64,000 nucleotides of DNA from Cololabis saira (Eukaryota > Chordata > Actinopteri > Beloniformes > Belonidae). Below, in pieces: positions 33,030 to 44,030 of the stretch. Within the stretch, counting starts at the first letter, position 1, and each line of letters opens with the position of its first letter. Location of the stretch: contig NC_084590.1 in the NCBI RefSeq assembly GCF_033807715.1, positions 6,932,327-6,996,326 on the forward strand, written 5' to 3'. The translations under genes were made by a program, and so were the position numbers. A model generated the notes under the pieces. That model searched no databases. It was not told the origin of the DNA and saw only the letters and a list, made by a program, of their open reading frames with translations.

Positions 33030-33207
33030 CTGATACAAAATGGGAACTGTAAATCCACGTTTCGGTGCCTGGAATCCAGTTGTTTCTGTGAATTGCAGCG
33101 ATCCATTTGTCTCTCTTAAGCTTATTTTTCGGTAGTCTGTAAAACGATAACTCAGATTTCTTGCTAAATCTATGAGTACAGTCGATCCCACAACAACTTT
33201 TTCCCAT
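33030..33207 (-). pseudogene. THAP zinc-finger first exon of a transposase
   Basis: From the ATG at 33207 the minus strand reads MGKSCCGIDCTHRF, then LSFYRLPKNKLKRDKWIAAI and WIYSSHFVSG. The THAP (C2CH) signature is present: C-x4-C, the FYRLP-x-W stretch and the final S-x-HF. A splice donor GTAATG follows at 33029. THAP domains bind the ends of P-like and ISL2EU-like elements. No DDE core follows within the element, so this is a truncated gene. Confidence 0.82.
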
Positions 33208-33243
33208 TTTAGATGTTTTCCAGTTGCTCAAACTGAAAGTTTA

Positions 33244-33335
33244 CGCTGCCACTCAGTCTTTCTGCCACTCAGTCTTTCTGCCACTCAGTCTTTCTGACAC
33301 TCAGTCTTTCTGACACTCAGTCTTTCTGCCACTCC
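33244..33335. repeat. 17-bp tandem repeat near the right end
   Basis: About five units of gccactcagtctttctg, with gacactcagtctttctg variants. Part of the motif (actgagtggca) also occurs near the left end at 32468. Confidence 0.85.
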
Positions 33336-33391
33336 GTGGGCGTAACCCGCTGTGAAGTCGCATCTGTGACGTCATGCGCATTCCCTCTATA

Positions 33392-34264
33392 GACAGCACC
33401 AGTACTGGGGCACTGTTTTTCTATTCACAACGTTCCCATTATGTTGTTGTTGTTTTTTTAAAGCATGTGTTTTAATTTGAAACCAACTAATTAGATGGCT
33501 CATGGTTGATGGGCCATTTACGTCATGTAAAAAAAAAAGAAAACACAGCAGCATTTAATTCAAACTGGTCTAAATTATGATTTATGTTTAAATCATAATC
33601 TCTGTGGGCTGTGGGTTTCATTTATGATAAAAATGAGTCACCACAGGAAGCTTAAATGGATTATCAGTTGTGTGAAACTTTTCTCAGGAGTGGACACAAC
33701 TGCACATCCTCTGTGTGTGAAACCCATTGCCCTGTTTAATCTACATGTCTGCTTTCCACACATTTAATCACCAACCCCAAACTGCTGCTGCAAGGAATTG
33801 TGCAATTATCTATAAAAGTGGGATTTAAATTATATGCAATGAAAACAAAAACGCTTCTGGAGACTTCTTAAAGAGTTTGGCAAAACTTCAGCTTCAGGAC
33901 AGATATACAGTGGATTCACACTGGACCAACTACTACCTAGCAACTACTAGCTACACAAAGAATACACCGTATATATACATTTGCCTCTTCATTCATTCAT
34001 TTATGTCTGAAAAAGAGACACTCATTTTCATTTGTATAACAAAGATTAGAAATGGTTAGGAACCAACGTCATGAGTTTCTTTGGAAAGGTTTGCTAGTGG
34101 TAATCTAAAAGTTAGGGGAAGGTTGTGACTGTGTGAATTGTGTTGTGAATGTCAGGAGAACGTTTGGAGTTCAGGGAACCAAACATGTAACGTTCCATAA
34201 AAACCTTACAGCTAAAAAGTTACATTTTCAGAACGTTCTGGGAATTGTTAGCTGAGGAGACACT
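33392..34264. other. Intergenic, nothing recognised
   Basis: AT-rich with homopolymers; no motif-bearing frame. Confidence 0.45.
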
Positions 34265-34875
34265 CAGTACGTTTACATGCAGCAAAGAGATCGGATTTAT
34301 GATCGTATCATATAAACATCCAGAAGACCCAATCACCAGTCTGAGTTTACATGCTGTTCAGAGAATCGGATAAATGTCCAGAGCATGGCTGACTCCGTGA
34401 CGCTATAACCATGGTAACCATGGTAACCATTTGTAACGATTTCAACAAAGAGCCATTTCTGGTTGACGGTTGTTTTGTTTGGCGCCAATGTACGCCTTCC
34501 GTATATTTTTCCACTTTATTTTGATGTGCTCCGGTGTCCTGATGAAGCTTCTGCCATCTCTTTCGCGATCTTTTTAAAGGTGTTTAAACAACTATTTAAC
34601 ACGCGCCGTCTCCTTTCACTTCCGGGTGAACGCCCCCCAGAGGAAATTCTCCAGCATGCCCAGACTGCAATATCCGATGTCTCCGTATACATGGAGTTAA
34701 CATTCCGACTATGAACGAATTATCTAGGTGTTGCTATCCGATTATTAAATGTCCGATATAAGTCCGAAATAGGTCCGAAGTAGATCGGATTGAGGTGTTT
34801 ACATGCAGTTTAAAAGTCCGAACGATGTCTTATACGACCAGAAATCCGATTGAACTGCTGCATGTAAACGTACTG
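34265..34875. mobile_element. MITE with CAGTACGTTTACATGCAGCA ends
   Basis: The left end CAGTACGTTTACATGCAGCA and the reverse-complemented right end are identical over 20 bases, and similarity continues through ATCGGATTT. The trinucleotide act lies on both sides, possibly a 3-bp duplication. The core ACGTTTACATGCAG is shared with the element at 31019. Internal words ccgaa/atcgga and a ccatggtaaccatggtaacc repeat are visible. Confidence 0.85.
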
Positions 34876-34994
34876 ACTGTCAACACCACTCTCTACCCAC
34901 CAGAGACACTAATCAGAAAGCTGTCCAACCCAGACTTCTCAACATTTATCTGTCACTGGATTCAACTTTTTTTTTTATCACCCAGTGTACCTTA

Positions 34995-35115
34995 ATGTCA
35001 ATACTGGGCTGAGGACATGGGGAAGTAAACACACCCTAAATACCTACAGCGTCCCAGGTGAGAATTGAACCCAGGACCTTCTAGCTGCACTGCCAGCTGC
35101 GCCACCGTGACCACT
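34995..35115 (-). mobile_element. tRNA-derived SINE head fragment
   Basis: On the minus strand tggcgcagctgg (35104-35093) fits a pol III A box, and ggttcaattct (35071-35061) fits a B box, 22 bases after it. The surrounding gtcacggtggcgcag ... aaggtcctgggttcaattct is the tRNA-like head of a common teleost retroposon. Diverged and without a clear tail. Confidence 0.6.
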
Positions 35116-35139
35116 GGATTACACATTTTGACAGAACAT

Positions 35140-36640
35140 TTACAAACACTGAAGATTGGATCCCACAGATCATCCACCCTGATGCTCAGCACTGGTTCTC
35201 TTCAAGGCAGCGTCCTGAGTCCCTCCCTGTACTTCCGTGTGCACATACTGTATGACTGTGTCCCAGTCACATGTGCACATTGTATGTCCTCAGATCTTCT
35301 AGACGTTGTAAATACGTCTCTGCTTTCATATATCGTTCCTCTGTGCCTAAAATCAGCCATCATTATTTCACTTTTAAAAAACAACAGTCTAGACAGGTCA
35401 CTTACGAACAGCTATAGTCCCGTATCAAACCTCCCCTTTCTTAGTAAAATCATAGAAAAAGCTGCATTTCAACGGCTGTAAATGACTGTTTTGATGTCTT
35501 CCAGTCAGGTTTCCACATCCCAGCACTGAGACGGCTCTAGTAAAGGTCCTTAATGACATCTTGATGAACCGGTTGAAGAACTGGGTGGGACTTTTTAGCA
35601 CAGCACCTTCCTGGTTGGAGTCCTATCTAAAAGACAGGGACTATTTTGTGTCTTTAGGTAACTACAATTCTTAGCTAAAAATAACATGTGGAGTTCCTAA
35701 AGGTTCAGTTCTGGGGCCCCTGTTGTTTAACGGCTATAGGCTCCCACCAGAATGTGTTACCATAACTACACAGATAACACACAAATCTATATAACCATCT
35801 CACCAGGAGACGATAATCCAATTCAAACACTGATCAAATGCATTGATCAGATTAAAGTGTTGATGTGACAGAATTTCCATCAGTTAAATGAAGAAAAAAA
35901 GTGTTTGGAGCCAAATAAGGAAGATTAAACGTCAGCACTCCAAGAAAACCAAGAACCAAACCAGAAATCTGGGAGTGGTTCTGGACTCAGACCTGCACTT
36001 TAACAGACACATTAAGACAGATTGAAATCAGCCCTTTATCACTTAAAGACCATTTGGAGGATTAAAGGACTGATGTTTCAGCAGGACTTAGAAGAACTAG
36101 TTCTTATCCAGTTCTTATCTTCAGTGGACTGGTCTACGGTAACGCTGGTCTCCCAAGAACCTCCATCAACCAGCTGCAGCTCCCGTCCGTCCCAGAATAG
36201 ATGTTCAAATCCTGCTGTTGGTTTAGAAATCTGAAAGGTCTCCGACCAAAATACCTCTCTGATCTCCTGGCCCATCATGAGCCAACCAGAACCCTCAGGG
36301 AGTCAGGGCCACGCCTACTTTCTGGACCCAGGCTTAGAACCAAACACCTGGAGGTGCCATTCCGCTTTTATGCTCCTCACCTGTGGAACAAACTCCCAGA
36401 ATGCATCAGGGCTGCTGAAATCCTTAATTGATTTAAGTCAAGGTTGAAACCCTTATATTTACTGCTGCATTTCAGTAATCTCCCACAATGCACTACAGCC
36501 TAATTTCTTGAATCTCATTTGTTATTTTTTTTAACTGATGTCTCTCTGCCTTAATTTCTGCTTTTAAACTCTTACTTTTTAATGCATTTTTAAAAATATT
36601 TTTATGTTATGCACTGTCAAGCCAACGACCTAATCAACTG
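35140..36640 (+). mobile_element. Degraded L2-like LINE (RT to 3' UTR)
   Basis: In several frames: SLDRSLTNSYSPVSNLPFLS then KIIEKAAFQRL at 35390-35480 (RT block 1), VFQSGF near 35510, CGVPKGSVLGPLLF-like text near 35690, an NLGVVLDSDLHF block near 35965-36005, and at 36230-36430 GLRPKYLSDLLAHHEPTRTL then FYAPHLWNKLPECIRAAE. The order fits one old L2-like copy with many indels, 3' UTR to about 36640. Confidence 0.75.
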
Positions 36641-37469
36641 CTGCTGAACTTTTATATCTACGCATTTCTGGAGCGGGCTGGTGCACTGCAGGATGGTGTG
36701 GTGTGCTGGCTGCACAGTAGCCTTCCGGATGAACACCATCCCAAGAGTGATGAGGATATTCCCAGCCCTATCCCACCCAGGCCAGGAATATCATATATAA
36801 CCTTTCAAAAGTCCTGGCCAGAGACTCTTCAACTTTCTGCATTGTGGCAGGAGGTTAAAGAGTCAGACAAAGCATTTAAAGAGGTCCAAAACACAAAAAT
36901 GTTGAATATGTATAATAACAAACACAGCTGATGAGGAAACGGTCCTACGTTTACCAACCGGTTCAAATACCTACAGTTACTGTACGACAGTGTTACTCTT
37001 CAGTGTAAGATAAGTGTGAAGACTTTATATTATTATGATTTGCATGTGTGTGAGAGAGAGAGAGATGCTGAGTGCATCCTGCAATAAAATATAATTAGAA
37101 TATAATTAGAAACACACAAAGTTTTGTAATCACACACGGCTGTTGTGTGAGTGTGAAGACCTTCCATCGCTAATAAAAGGCTCATTGATAGAGAATAAAA
37201 ACCCAGATAAATTCTTGTGGCTGACATGTTGTCCGTTAACCCTTTATCTGTCAGATTTATTGATCCAAACTGCAGCGTGTCTTCCTCCAGCTGAAAGATT
37301 CCTGGGAAAATCAAACCCAAGAGAGAAGGAGCCTGGCGCCAGGGGAAGGAACCAGCGCCGGCATGGTGACTTTGAAGCTACAGCTGCTGCACCACATAAG
37401 ATTCTGATGAACAAAGACGTCTACATTGCTCAAAATGTGGGCACCTGTGGCTATCAGGCCACAAAATGT
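36641..37469. other. Intergenic, nothing recognised
   Basis: A (GA)n run near 37052 is the only simple repeat. Open frames carry no motif. Confidence 0.45.
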
Positions 37470-37885
37470 CTCTATAGCAGCATATCTACAACAAAGCGAT
37501 GTTTGAGACTAACTATTATAGTCTTGTTCTATAGCTGCAGCTATGACTTATGACTCCAACACACTAGAGTTTACACTAACTAGAAGTTTACTAAACACTA
37601 ACTAGAGGTTTACTAAACACTAACTAGAGGTTTACTAACACTAACTAGAGGTTTACTAAACACTAACTAGGGGTTTACTAACACTAACTAGAGGTTTATA
37701 ATACTAACTAGAGGTTTACTAAACAGAAAGGTTTTCAGTTCAGTTTTAAAGGTGGAGGTGGTGTCAGCCTCCTTAACCCAGATTGGAAGTTGTTTCCATA
37801 GTAACGGTTCCTGATAGCAGAACGCCGCCCTCCAAATCTACATTTGGATACTCTAGGAACCACGAGTAGGTAGGTACATAATGTA
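37470..37885 (-). mobile_element. LINE B family 3' UTR fragment, uninterrupted
   Basis: Matches 1390-1688 of LINE B: tttgagactaactattatag, then ggtggaggtggtgtcagcct and catttggatactctaggaac. At the hAT target (ctctagga, 37851-37858) this copy has no insertion and reads straight on into accacgagtag. Within it a 21-22-bp unit (cactaactagaggtttacta) is repeated about seven times at 37575-37725. Confidence 0.88.
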
Positions 37886-38957
37886 CTATCAGGGACTGTC
37901 CTTGCTAATATCTTGCCTAATATCTCCTTGAGATTGTGGTAACGCCTGACCAGTAAACAGCAAAAATTGTAGCTTTTATGGAGGTCTGTACGCTTTGATC
38001 AGCAGCACGTGACTCCAACGCACCTTCCTCGTTTCTCAGGCTCTGCTCCTGCGCTCTCTGTTTAGCTTGGCTTCAAACGCTGGCGCTGTGTAAGAAGTTG
38101 TGTTGTTGTTCATCTGAGGTTGTGTTCACCTCATTTTTAGATCAGATGACTGGCACTTTATTATGTCCTGACACATGAAACCTTCAACTTGTAAGAGGGC
38201 TATTTTCCTTTTCACATGACCGCATCTAGCTGGAATTGGACTTGAGACATAGCAGCGGCACCCAAAAACAGCCTGTGACTTCACACGTGAAGCATTACAC
38301 CCACTTCCATCCGTCAGAAAAACAAAGTCTTAAAAACCCCGACTCCTGAACAATTCCAAGTCATGGAATGGAATGGCATGGAAAAACCCGTCTCCCACTG
38401 CCTGCAGCAGAGTCTTCGGGCCATTGATAGCTGTTTGTAGGAGCTCTAGATCTTTGGAAAGCACACAGTCAATGTTAGCCTTTTGAAGACCTCAGCTGTA
38501 ACTGCTTAACCAAAGGTGGTGTTATTTGGAGAGTCATCCACACACGTTTTGAGTTTTATGCAGGTGGACGTCCCTAAGTGACAAAAACCTTTCTTGTCTT
38601 GATTAAACTTTGTGCTTAAGCCGACAGGAAGATAGAGCATCATGGTTTTACCTCGTGTTTACAACGGATAAAATTTCTCAAGAACTCAGTTCAAGAACAT
38701 TACAATGTTGATCACATGCTAACTGTAGATAGAACCTAGCTTAGTCAACATGGATCTTTACAGTCATGTAAGAATATTTCCACAGATGTTTCTTTTTTCC
38801 CTTAATCACAATGAGAGAAACGTGTTAAATATGGTGTACTGAAACAAATGATGTGTAAATTACACGTAACAGAAAAACAAATACTGCAGACACAGGAAAT
38901 CAAAAATCTGGCACTGAGGTCAGGACCGTCGGCAAAAAACAGACCACGAGACAAAGA
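37886..38957. other. Intergenic, nothing recognised
   Basis: No repeat end or motif-bearing frame was recognised. Confidence 0.45.
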
Positions 38958-38962
38958 AAACT

Positions 38963-39414
38963 TGTCACAGTTTCACAGTGTAGGATAGGTTTTTTTTTAC
39001 TGTTTAACTCACTCCCCTGTCTTTCCAGATCCTGCCACCCTAATCAGCCAGAGAATCACTCATTCCCTTCACCTGTGCTTCCCCACCCAGCTCCACACCT
39101 GGTTTCCCTCATCAGCAGTTCCCCTCATATACCGGCCCATTTCCACCTTCTAGTTTGCCAGATTGTCGTGTACTTTTGCCTCGCTTTCCAGCGTTCCTGA
39201 TTTCTGTCCTGTTCCTGCCTGCCTGCCTGCCTGCCTGTAACCCTGCATGACTCCCGGTTTTGGATTTTTGCCTGCCCCTTTGGACTTGTTTGCCTGATCT
39301 GCCTGTCTGCCCGGTTTGACCCCTGCCTGTCTTTGACCAGTATTAAAGCCTCACGGACTCTGATTCTGCCTGGTGTTGTGCTTTTGGGTTCTCTGTCCTG
39401 TCTGAGCCGTGACA
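38963..39414 (+). repeat. 5' LTR
   Basis: About 452 bases from TGTCAC to GTGACA, with TG...CA ends as in retroviral-type LTRs. An ATTAAA polyadenylation-like signal (gtattaaagcc) is near 39342, and a (GCCT)n run near 39220. The last 49 bases recur at 40066-40114. Confidence 0.88.
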
Positions 39415-39447
39415 GTACAATCTGGCCAAAGACTGAACCCAGCCAAC

Positions 39448-40065
39448 ATGGACCTACCAATTAAGGAAGAGGATTTATGGGATTTTTTTTATGGGGACCA
39501 AGTGGCGTTCTACCACCGTACGGTGAAGGGGACGGGGACATGCCCCCAGTTCCAGCCTGTTGCTGTTCTAGTGGTGGTCTTGGATGCATCGCCCCCGGTG
39601 GTCCGGGAGGCCCCAGCCTCAGCCTCAGCCCCAGCGTCCGCTCCAGCCTAAGCCTCAGCTCCTGTTCCGGCTCCCCGCATCCTGTCTGCTCCTGTTCCGG
39701 CTCCCCGCATCCTGTCTGCTCCTGTTCCGGCTCCCCGCATCCTGTCTGCTCCTGTTCCGGCTCCCCGCATCCTGTCTGCCCCTGTTCCGGCGCCCCGCAT
39801 CCTGTCTGCCCCTGTTCCGGCGCCCCGCATCCTGTCTGCCCCTGTTCCGGCGCCCCGCATCCTGTCTGCCCCGGTTCCTGAGGCGGTCCCACCGCCGGTC
39901 TCTGTTCCTGAGGCGATCCTGGATGGGCCTGCCAAGCCCCCAGACCGACCCCCTGACCAGCCTGCCAAGCCCACAGACCGACCCCCGGATCTGCCTGTTA
40001 CGCCCCAAGGGCGACCCCCCGAACTGCCTCGCCGGTCTGCCCGGCACCGAGGACGGCCCTCTTTT
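39448..40065 (+). pseudogene. gag-like proline-rich frame of the LTR element
   Basis: The ATG at 39448 follows the LTR by 33 bases: MDLPIKEEDLWDFFYGDQVA then FYHRTVKGTG, and a Pro/Ala/Ser-rich stretch to a TAA at 39649. The same frame continues after the stop through seven PVPAPRILSA units and a Pro-rich tail (PPDRPPDQPAKPTDRPPDL) to the LTR remnant. No zinc knuckle, protease or RT motif is visible. The position right after an LTR suggests gag, but homology is not certain. Confidence 0.6.
39661..39870 (+). repeat. 30-bp tandem repeat in the gag-like frame
   Basis: Seven exact-length units starting cctgttccggctccccgcat. The last three have ggcgcc in place of ggctcc. The unit length keeps the reading frame. 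Confidence 0.95.
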
Positions 40066-40119
40066 CTGCCTGGTGTTGTGCTTTTGGGTTCTCTGTCCTG
40101 TCTGAGCCGTGACAAAACT

Positions 40120-40384
40120 GGACAAATGTACTGACAAAGGAAAATAAGACAAAGGACTAGATATAACACAAGACACAAGGGGTATAAGAGCCAATGACAT
40201 ACAGATGGTGTATTTAAAGAAAAGATGGGTTAGACAGAACAAAGCCTCCTGAACAGGAAGTACTGTAATGACAGAAATCTATTAACAAAGAAAAGAGGCG
40301 AAACAAAAACAACACGAACAATACTAGTAGGGATGTCACTGAATCTGACAAGGGACTTTAAAAGAACTCTGCATTTATACAATC
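40120..40384. other. Spacer, nothing recognised
   Basis: AC-rich unassigned sequence. Confidence 0.4.
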
Positions 40385-41280
40385 ACAGAAGTGGAAATGA
40401 ACTTTGGACACTGATACAACCCAGACCATCAGATAGATGATAACGTGGGGGATTCTTTTCCTCTCTGGTTTTAGTGCACACTGTCACTCTTTTATCAAAA
40501 ACAGATGTGGAATATTAATTGCGAACATAAATCAGAGGGTCATCTGCATAAAAACTGACTATGCAGATGGTGACACCAGATGGTGCTGATTAGGAGCACC
40601 TGGCATTAAAGAAGCAGATATCCTCATGTGGAGCCTTGTGGTACTCCTGTTAGTATAATCCATGTTTCCATGGTGATGGTCCATCCCAGGTGCCTCCAAG
40701 TACAGAGATGTCTCCTCTGCAAAAGGTTAAAATGAGGCTTTATTTTTCCCACAGCAAAGTTTAACGTGTCATTAGTGAGTGTGTCCTTGTGTTTTGTCGT
40801 GTTTAGAAAGGTTTCCATGGTCACCCTTGTTGATGTGGTTCTATCAGATGTTGATGAATGATGTGAGACAGTGTCTTTTGAGGGATCAGAGATCACAGGG
40901 GTTCAGTTAAGACTTGCTCCCTTGTCCTTTACACACTGAATACCCTCCAATTTCCTGGAAAGGCGTGGTGGTATTCTGCTCTGTAGAAGAAGAAATATGC
41001 AAATCCCCTCCAGTCTTTCTCTGACAAACACTGTTTTGAATATTACAATGATTTTTTTTCACATCTCTTGACAAAGTATAAAACCTTTGTACCGCAAACA
41101 TTCACACTTTCAAGGATACGAACACCTGTTTGACATACTAGGAAAATACCTTTTTGATTTCCCTACCAGTACCAGACTGGTTCTGTCAGCTTTTTTGGAC
41201 TGTGTGCAAGTCTGAAATGCAAACACGCACTTACACTGATTAATGAAATAAAACTAATTAAATAAAACTGTCGTGAAAAA
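40385..41280 (-). mobile_element. LINE RT/Tc1-like composite repeat, copy 1 (TTAA site empty)
   Basis: On the minus strand GVPQGS (ggagtaccacaaggctcc, near 40645-40628) and FYADDPLIYV (near 40550-40520) are reverse-transcriptase motifs. Lower down, gatggtctgggttgtatcag (near 40428-40410) is Tc1-like transposase text (VWGCIS). The order is the same as at 55830-56700. At the site of the TTAA element of that copy, this one reads ggcattaaagaagcaga without insertion (TTAA at 40606-40609). The end near 41190-41280 (cagcttttttggactgtgtg) also has a counterpart at 56800. Confidence 0.65.
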
Positions 41281-42035
41281 AGCTTGAGACATCATGGGTT
41301 CATACTATCTGAAAAGAAATAGAGAAAAAGTCTTCTTTATTTTTTTATTTCCCATACCGTCCCAACGCTTTCTTTATGTTACTTCATGTTCTCGAGCCGG
41401 TGGTGTTTCAGTGAAGATCTGAATGTTTGCAGCTCTCCAAATGCATTTAAGTCTGCAACGCTGATCACTCTGACTTTGCTGTCCAGTCAGAATAAAAAAA
41501 GACCAATGTAAAGCCCCTGCAGTTCCCATGCACTGGGAAACTTTAACCCTTCATGCTCATTAGCTGCTTGAGCGGCGCTTCAATGGAGAGACAGGCCTCT
41601 GTTTTGAGAGGAGAAGGAGGAAACTAAATGGGTATCTATCGTTTCTTGGCAGAGGCTCTTGTTAACTGCTGAGTTGTTGTGTGAAGCAGATAATGTGATT
41701 TCTGGACAAAGGTTCTCTTCACACCTCTCTGAAGCAGCGGCCGGTGAGGTGAGACCCTCCAACACTTAAAGCTCACATTCAGCAGAAACCAAATCCATCC
41801 AGGAGGCAAAGTTCAGGCCAATCCATGTTGCTCACCGAGGTTGTTAGTGCGAGTGGCGGGAGGAGGTGAAATATGTGGAAGAGACGTGTTGGCCAGTAGA
41901 AGATAAAAGTAATGGCTGGCCTCAGTGAACTGCTCAGGGTTTTTGATAGTTGTTCATACATGACCTGTGTGAGACTCTTCCCAGCCTGAGAGCCCCATTT
42001 CAGTTTCCAGGCCTTCCCCAGGAAAAAGTGTAAGT
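41281..42035. other. Intergenic, nothing recognised
   Basis: No feature recognised. Confidence 0.45.
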
Positions 42036-42117
42036 AGTTCAATTCAATTCAATTAAATTTTATTTATATAGCGTCTAATACAACAGTTGTTATCTCTAGA
42101 CGCTTTCCAGAGATCCA
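42036..42117 (-). mobile_element. L2-type LINE 3' tail (LINE B family)
   Basis: Plus-strand text ttcaattcaattcaattaaa then tatagcgtctaatacaacag and ctagacgctttccagagatc is the reverse complement of the LINE B terminus. The copy is only about 80 bases long. Confidence 0.85.
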
Positions 42118-42126
42118 AGTAGTATA

Positions 42127-42983
42127 GGGGTGTAACGATACACTAGTCTCACGATACGGTACGATACACCATATTGAGGTCATGATAACGATATTATAGC
42201 AGTATTTTTTTAACAACCTTGAATGAGGAACACATGACTGGAAAAAATGGTCTTTTATCTGAAAAGACACAAAATACAAAATACAAAACAATGCTGTGCA
42301 TTTGCCCTATTGTTACAGTTTGTAATGCTTTATATCTGTTTAAGTTTTAAAGAGCAAGCCAGGCCAACCATTTTCCACAAACTGTCACTAAATGTCAGGT
42401 TTGCATTATACATCTTCAGTTTCATACAAGTAAAAATATTTTGCCACAAACCGAATAGTTTCGCTCATGTATGACTTGACTTTTTCTTTTCCATAAATTT
42501 AACAACTAAAATTAAATAAATAAATACAAGTAAATAAATAAACTATGAAAAGTCCCAAACTCCAAATGCAACATGACTGTTATTTATCTTGTGCCAGAGC
42601 TAAGAGCTTCACCTGCTCCAGCCTGAGGCCGTAAGGTGAACCCCGTTATCGTTTCATCCTCCCACCTTTGGGGACGACACAATCTTTACATCAGAAAAAA
42701 GATTGATTCATGCTCACCTTATAAGTAAAAGTTCGGAGCTCAAAACCCTGCAAGAGTCCCGTGATCGGGACCGCAAAACGGTACTAGTTTCTTCTGAGCG
42801 GAGGAAGATTTTGGTCGGCGGGTCGAGGAGCGGTCGGCACGTGATCCCGCTGCACCAATAGGATGTTACTAGTAAACAATATATTAATATTAATAACCAA
42901 ATATCGCGCTACAGTTTGTCACCTCCCTATCGTAACATTTTTGTATCGCAAAATTTCGTGGCACGATATATTGTTACACATAC
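42127..42983. mobile_element. hAT-like MITE with GGGGTGTAACGATAC ends
   Basis: The left end ggggtgtaacgatacacta and the right end (atatattgttacacatac, reverse-complemented gtatgtgtaacaatatat) form a weak inverted repeat around TGTAAC, with ACGATA/TATCGT words throughout. The hexamer agtata flanks both sides (42121-42126, 42984-42989). The type is abundant in teleosts. Confidence 0.65.
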
Positions 42984-43299
42984 AGTATAAAGTAGTATAA
43001 AGTAGGCCTACAGTATATAAGACTTGACTTTTTATCAGTCGTAAATCCAAACCAAGTTAATTAAATTCTTCCCTTGAATGTGTGTTCTCTCCTCTCTGTT
43101 ATGAGAGTTTAAAACGACATCCTCGTCCCAAAACTTCCGCTACATCATTAAATGAAATAAGTGTCCGGCGTTCCACACTCAATATTCTGACATTCATGAG
43201 GGCATCAAACCGCCTGCGGAGAAGACGCCCCTGTGCACTCAAAATAGTAGGTAGTAATCCACAGGAGCAGCGTTTTGGAGTATATGAGCTATAAATGGT

Positions 43300-43505
43300 C
43301 AAGGTTTCTTCCCTCCTAAAGGGGAGTTTTTCTTGCCACTGTTTGGCTTTTAAGGCTTTTCTCCCACTAGGGGAGTGTTAACCTGTCATTATTTATGTAA
43401 TTATTGCTCGGGGTTTATGTTCTGGGTCTCTGGAAAGATCCTAGAGACAACTTTTGTTGTATTAGACGCTATACAAATAAAATTGAATTGAATTGAATTA
43501 AATCA
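43300..43505 (+). mobile_element. L2-type LINE 3' end (LINE B family)
   Basis: From ggtttcttccctcctaaagg to gctatacaaataaaattgaa and (AATTG)n. It points opposite to the 42036-42117 copy. Confidence 0.85.
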
Positions 43506-43579
43506 ATGAATCAATTTCTTTCATTAATAAAATTAATACAATTTTATGGATTAGGATTAATAAAATAATAAAAAAATGT

Positions 43580-44030
43580 AATTGAATTGAATATATCATG
43601 CTAATGTTATATTATTAGCTGTATCATGCTACTGCTAATGTTTTATGATAAGCTTAGGCATGCTAAAGCTAATGTTATATTATGAACTATATCATGATGT
43701 TTTATTATGAGCTAATACTCGGCTACTGTGACTGACTGACTGAGGATCAGACGGATATTGATACAAGACCACAACGAATCAGCCACCAAGTTGAAGTCTA
43801 TGCTTCATGCTATATCATATCATGCTAATGCTAATGTTTTATTATAAGGTTAGGGATGCTCAAGCTAATGTTATATTCTAAACTATATCATGCTAATCTC
43901 TTATTAAGAGATATATCATGCTAATGCTTTATTATAAGCTTAGGTATGCTAAAGCTAATGTTTTATTATGAGCTATCTCATGCTAATCTCTTATTAAGAG
44001 CTATATCCTGCTAATGTTATTCTAGGCATG
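43580..44030. repeat. Degenerate tandem repeat (GCTAATGTTTTATTAT)
   Basis: About ten irregular units of atcatgctaatg ttttattataagct with variable spacing. Confidence 0.75.

Larger units (their letters stand above)
32412..33391. mobile_element. Internally deleted ISL2EU-like element
   Basis: The left end TATAGAGGGTATGCATTGAC and the reverse-complemented right end TATAGAGGGAATGCGCATGA continue into GTCAC on both sides, giving inverted repeats of 25 bases or more. The ends fit a TA target duplication (TA + TAGAGGG ... CCCTCTA + TA). The body carries the first exon of one gene on plus (32472 onward) and the first exon of a THAP protein on minus (33207 downward), facing each other. Fish ISL2EU-type elements carry a YqaJ-nuclease-like gene and a DDE transposase gene. 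Here the middle is missing. Confidence 0.75.
38963..40114 (+). mobile_element. Non-autonomous LTR retrotransposon, 3' LTR almost deleted
   Basis: The 5-bp repeat aaact stands immediately before TGTCAC (38958-38962) and immediately after GTGACA (40115-40119), marking an integrase-type insertion. The 5' LTR is complete (38963-39414). The interior has a short gag-like reading frame and no pol. At about 40066 the sequence enters the last 49 bases of the LTR (ttctgcctggtgttgtgctt ... gagccgtgaca). The rest of the 3' LTR is missing, probably deleted along with the pol region. Confidence 0.88.

Noticed and set aside
35061..35104. tRNA gene
   Set aside because: A and B boxes are present but the sequence cannot form acceptor and anticodon stems; it is the head of a SINE.
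39461..40242. Other long frames on both strands across the LTR element
   Set aside because: A 30-bp repeat leaves all frames open; only the frame starting at 39448 has a sensible start after the LTR.
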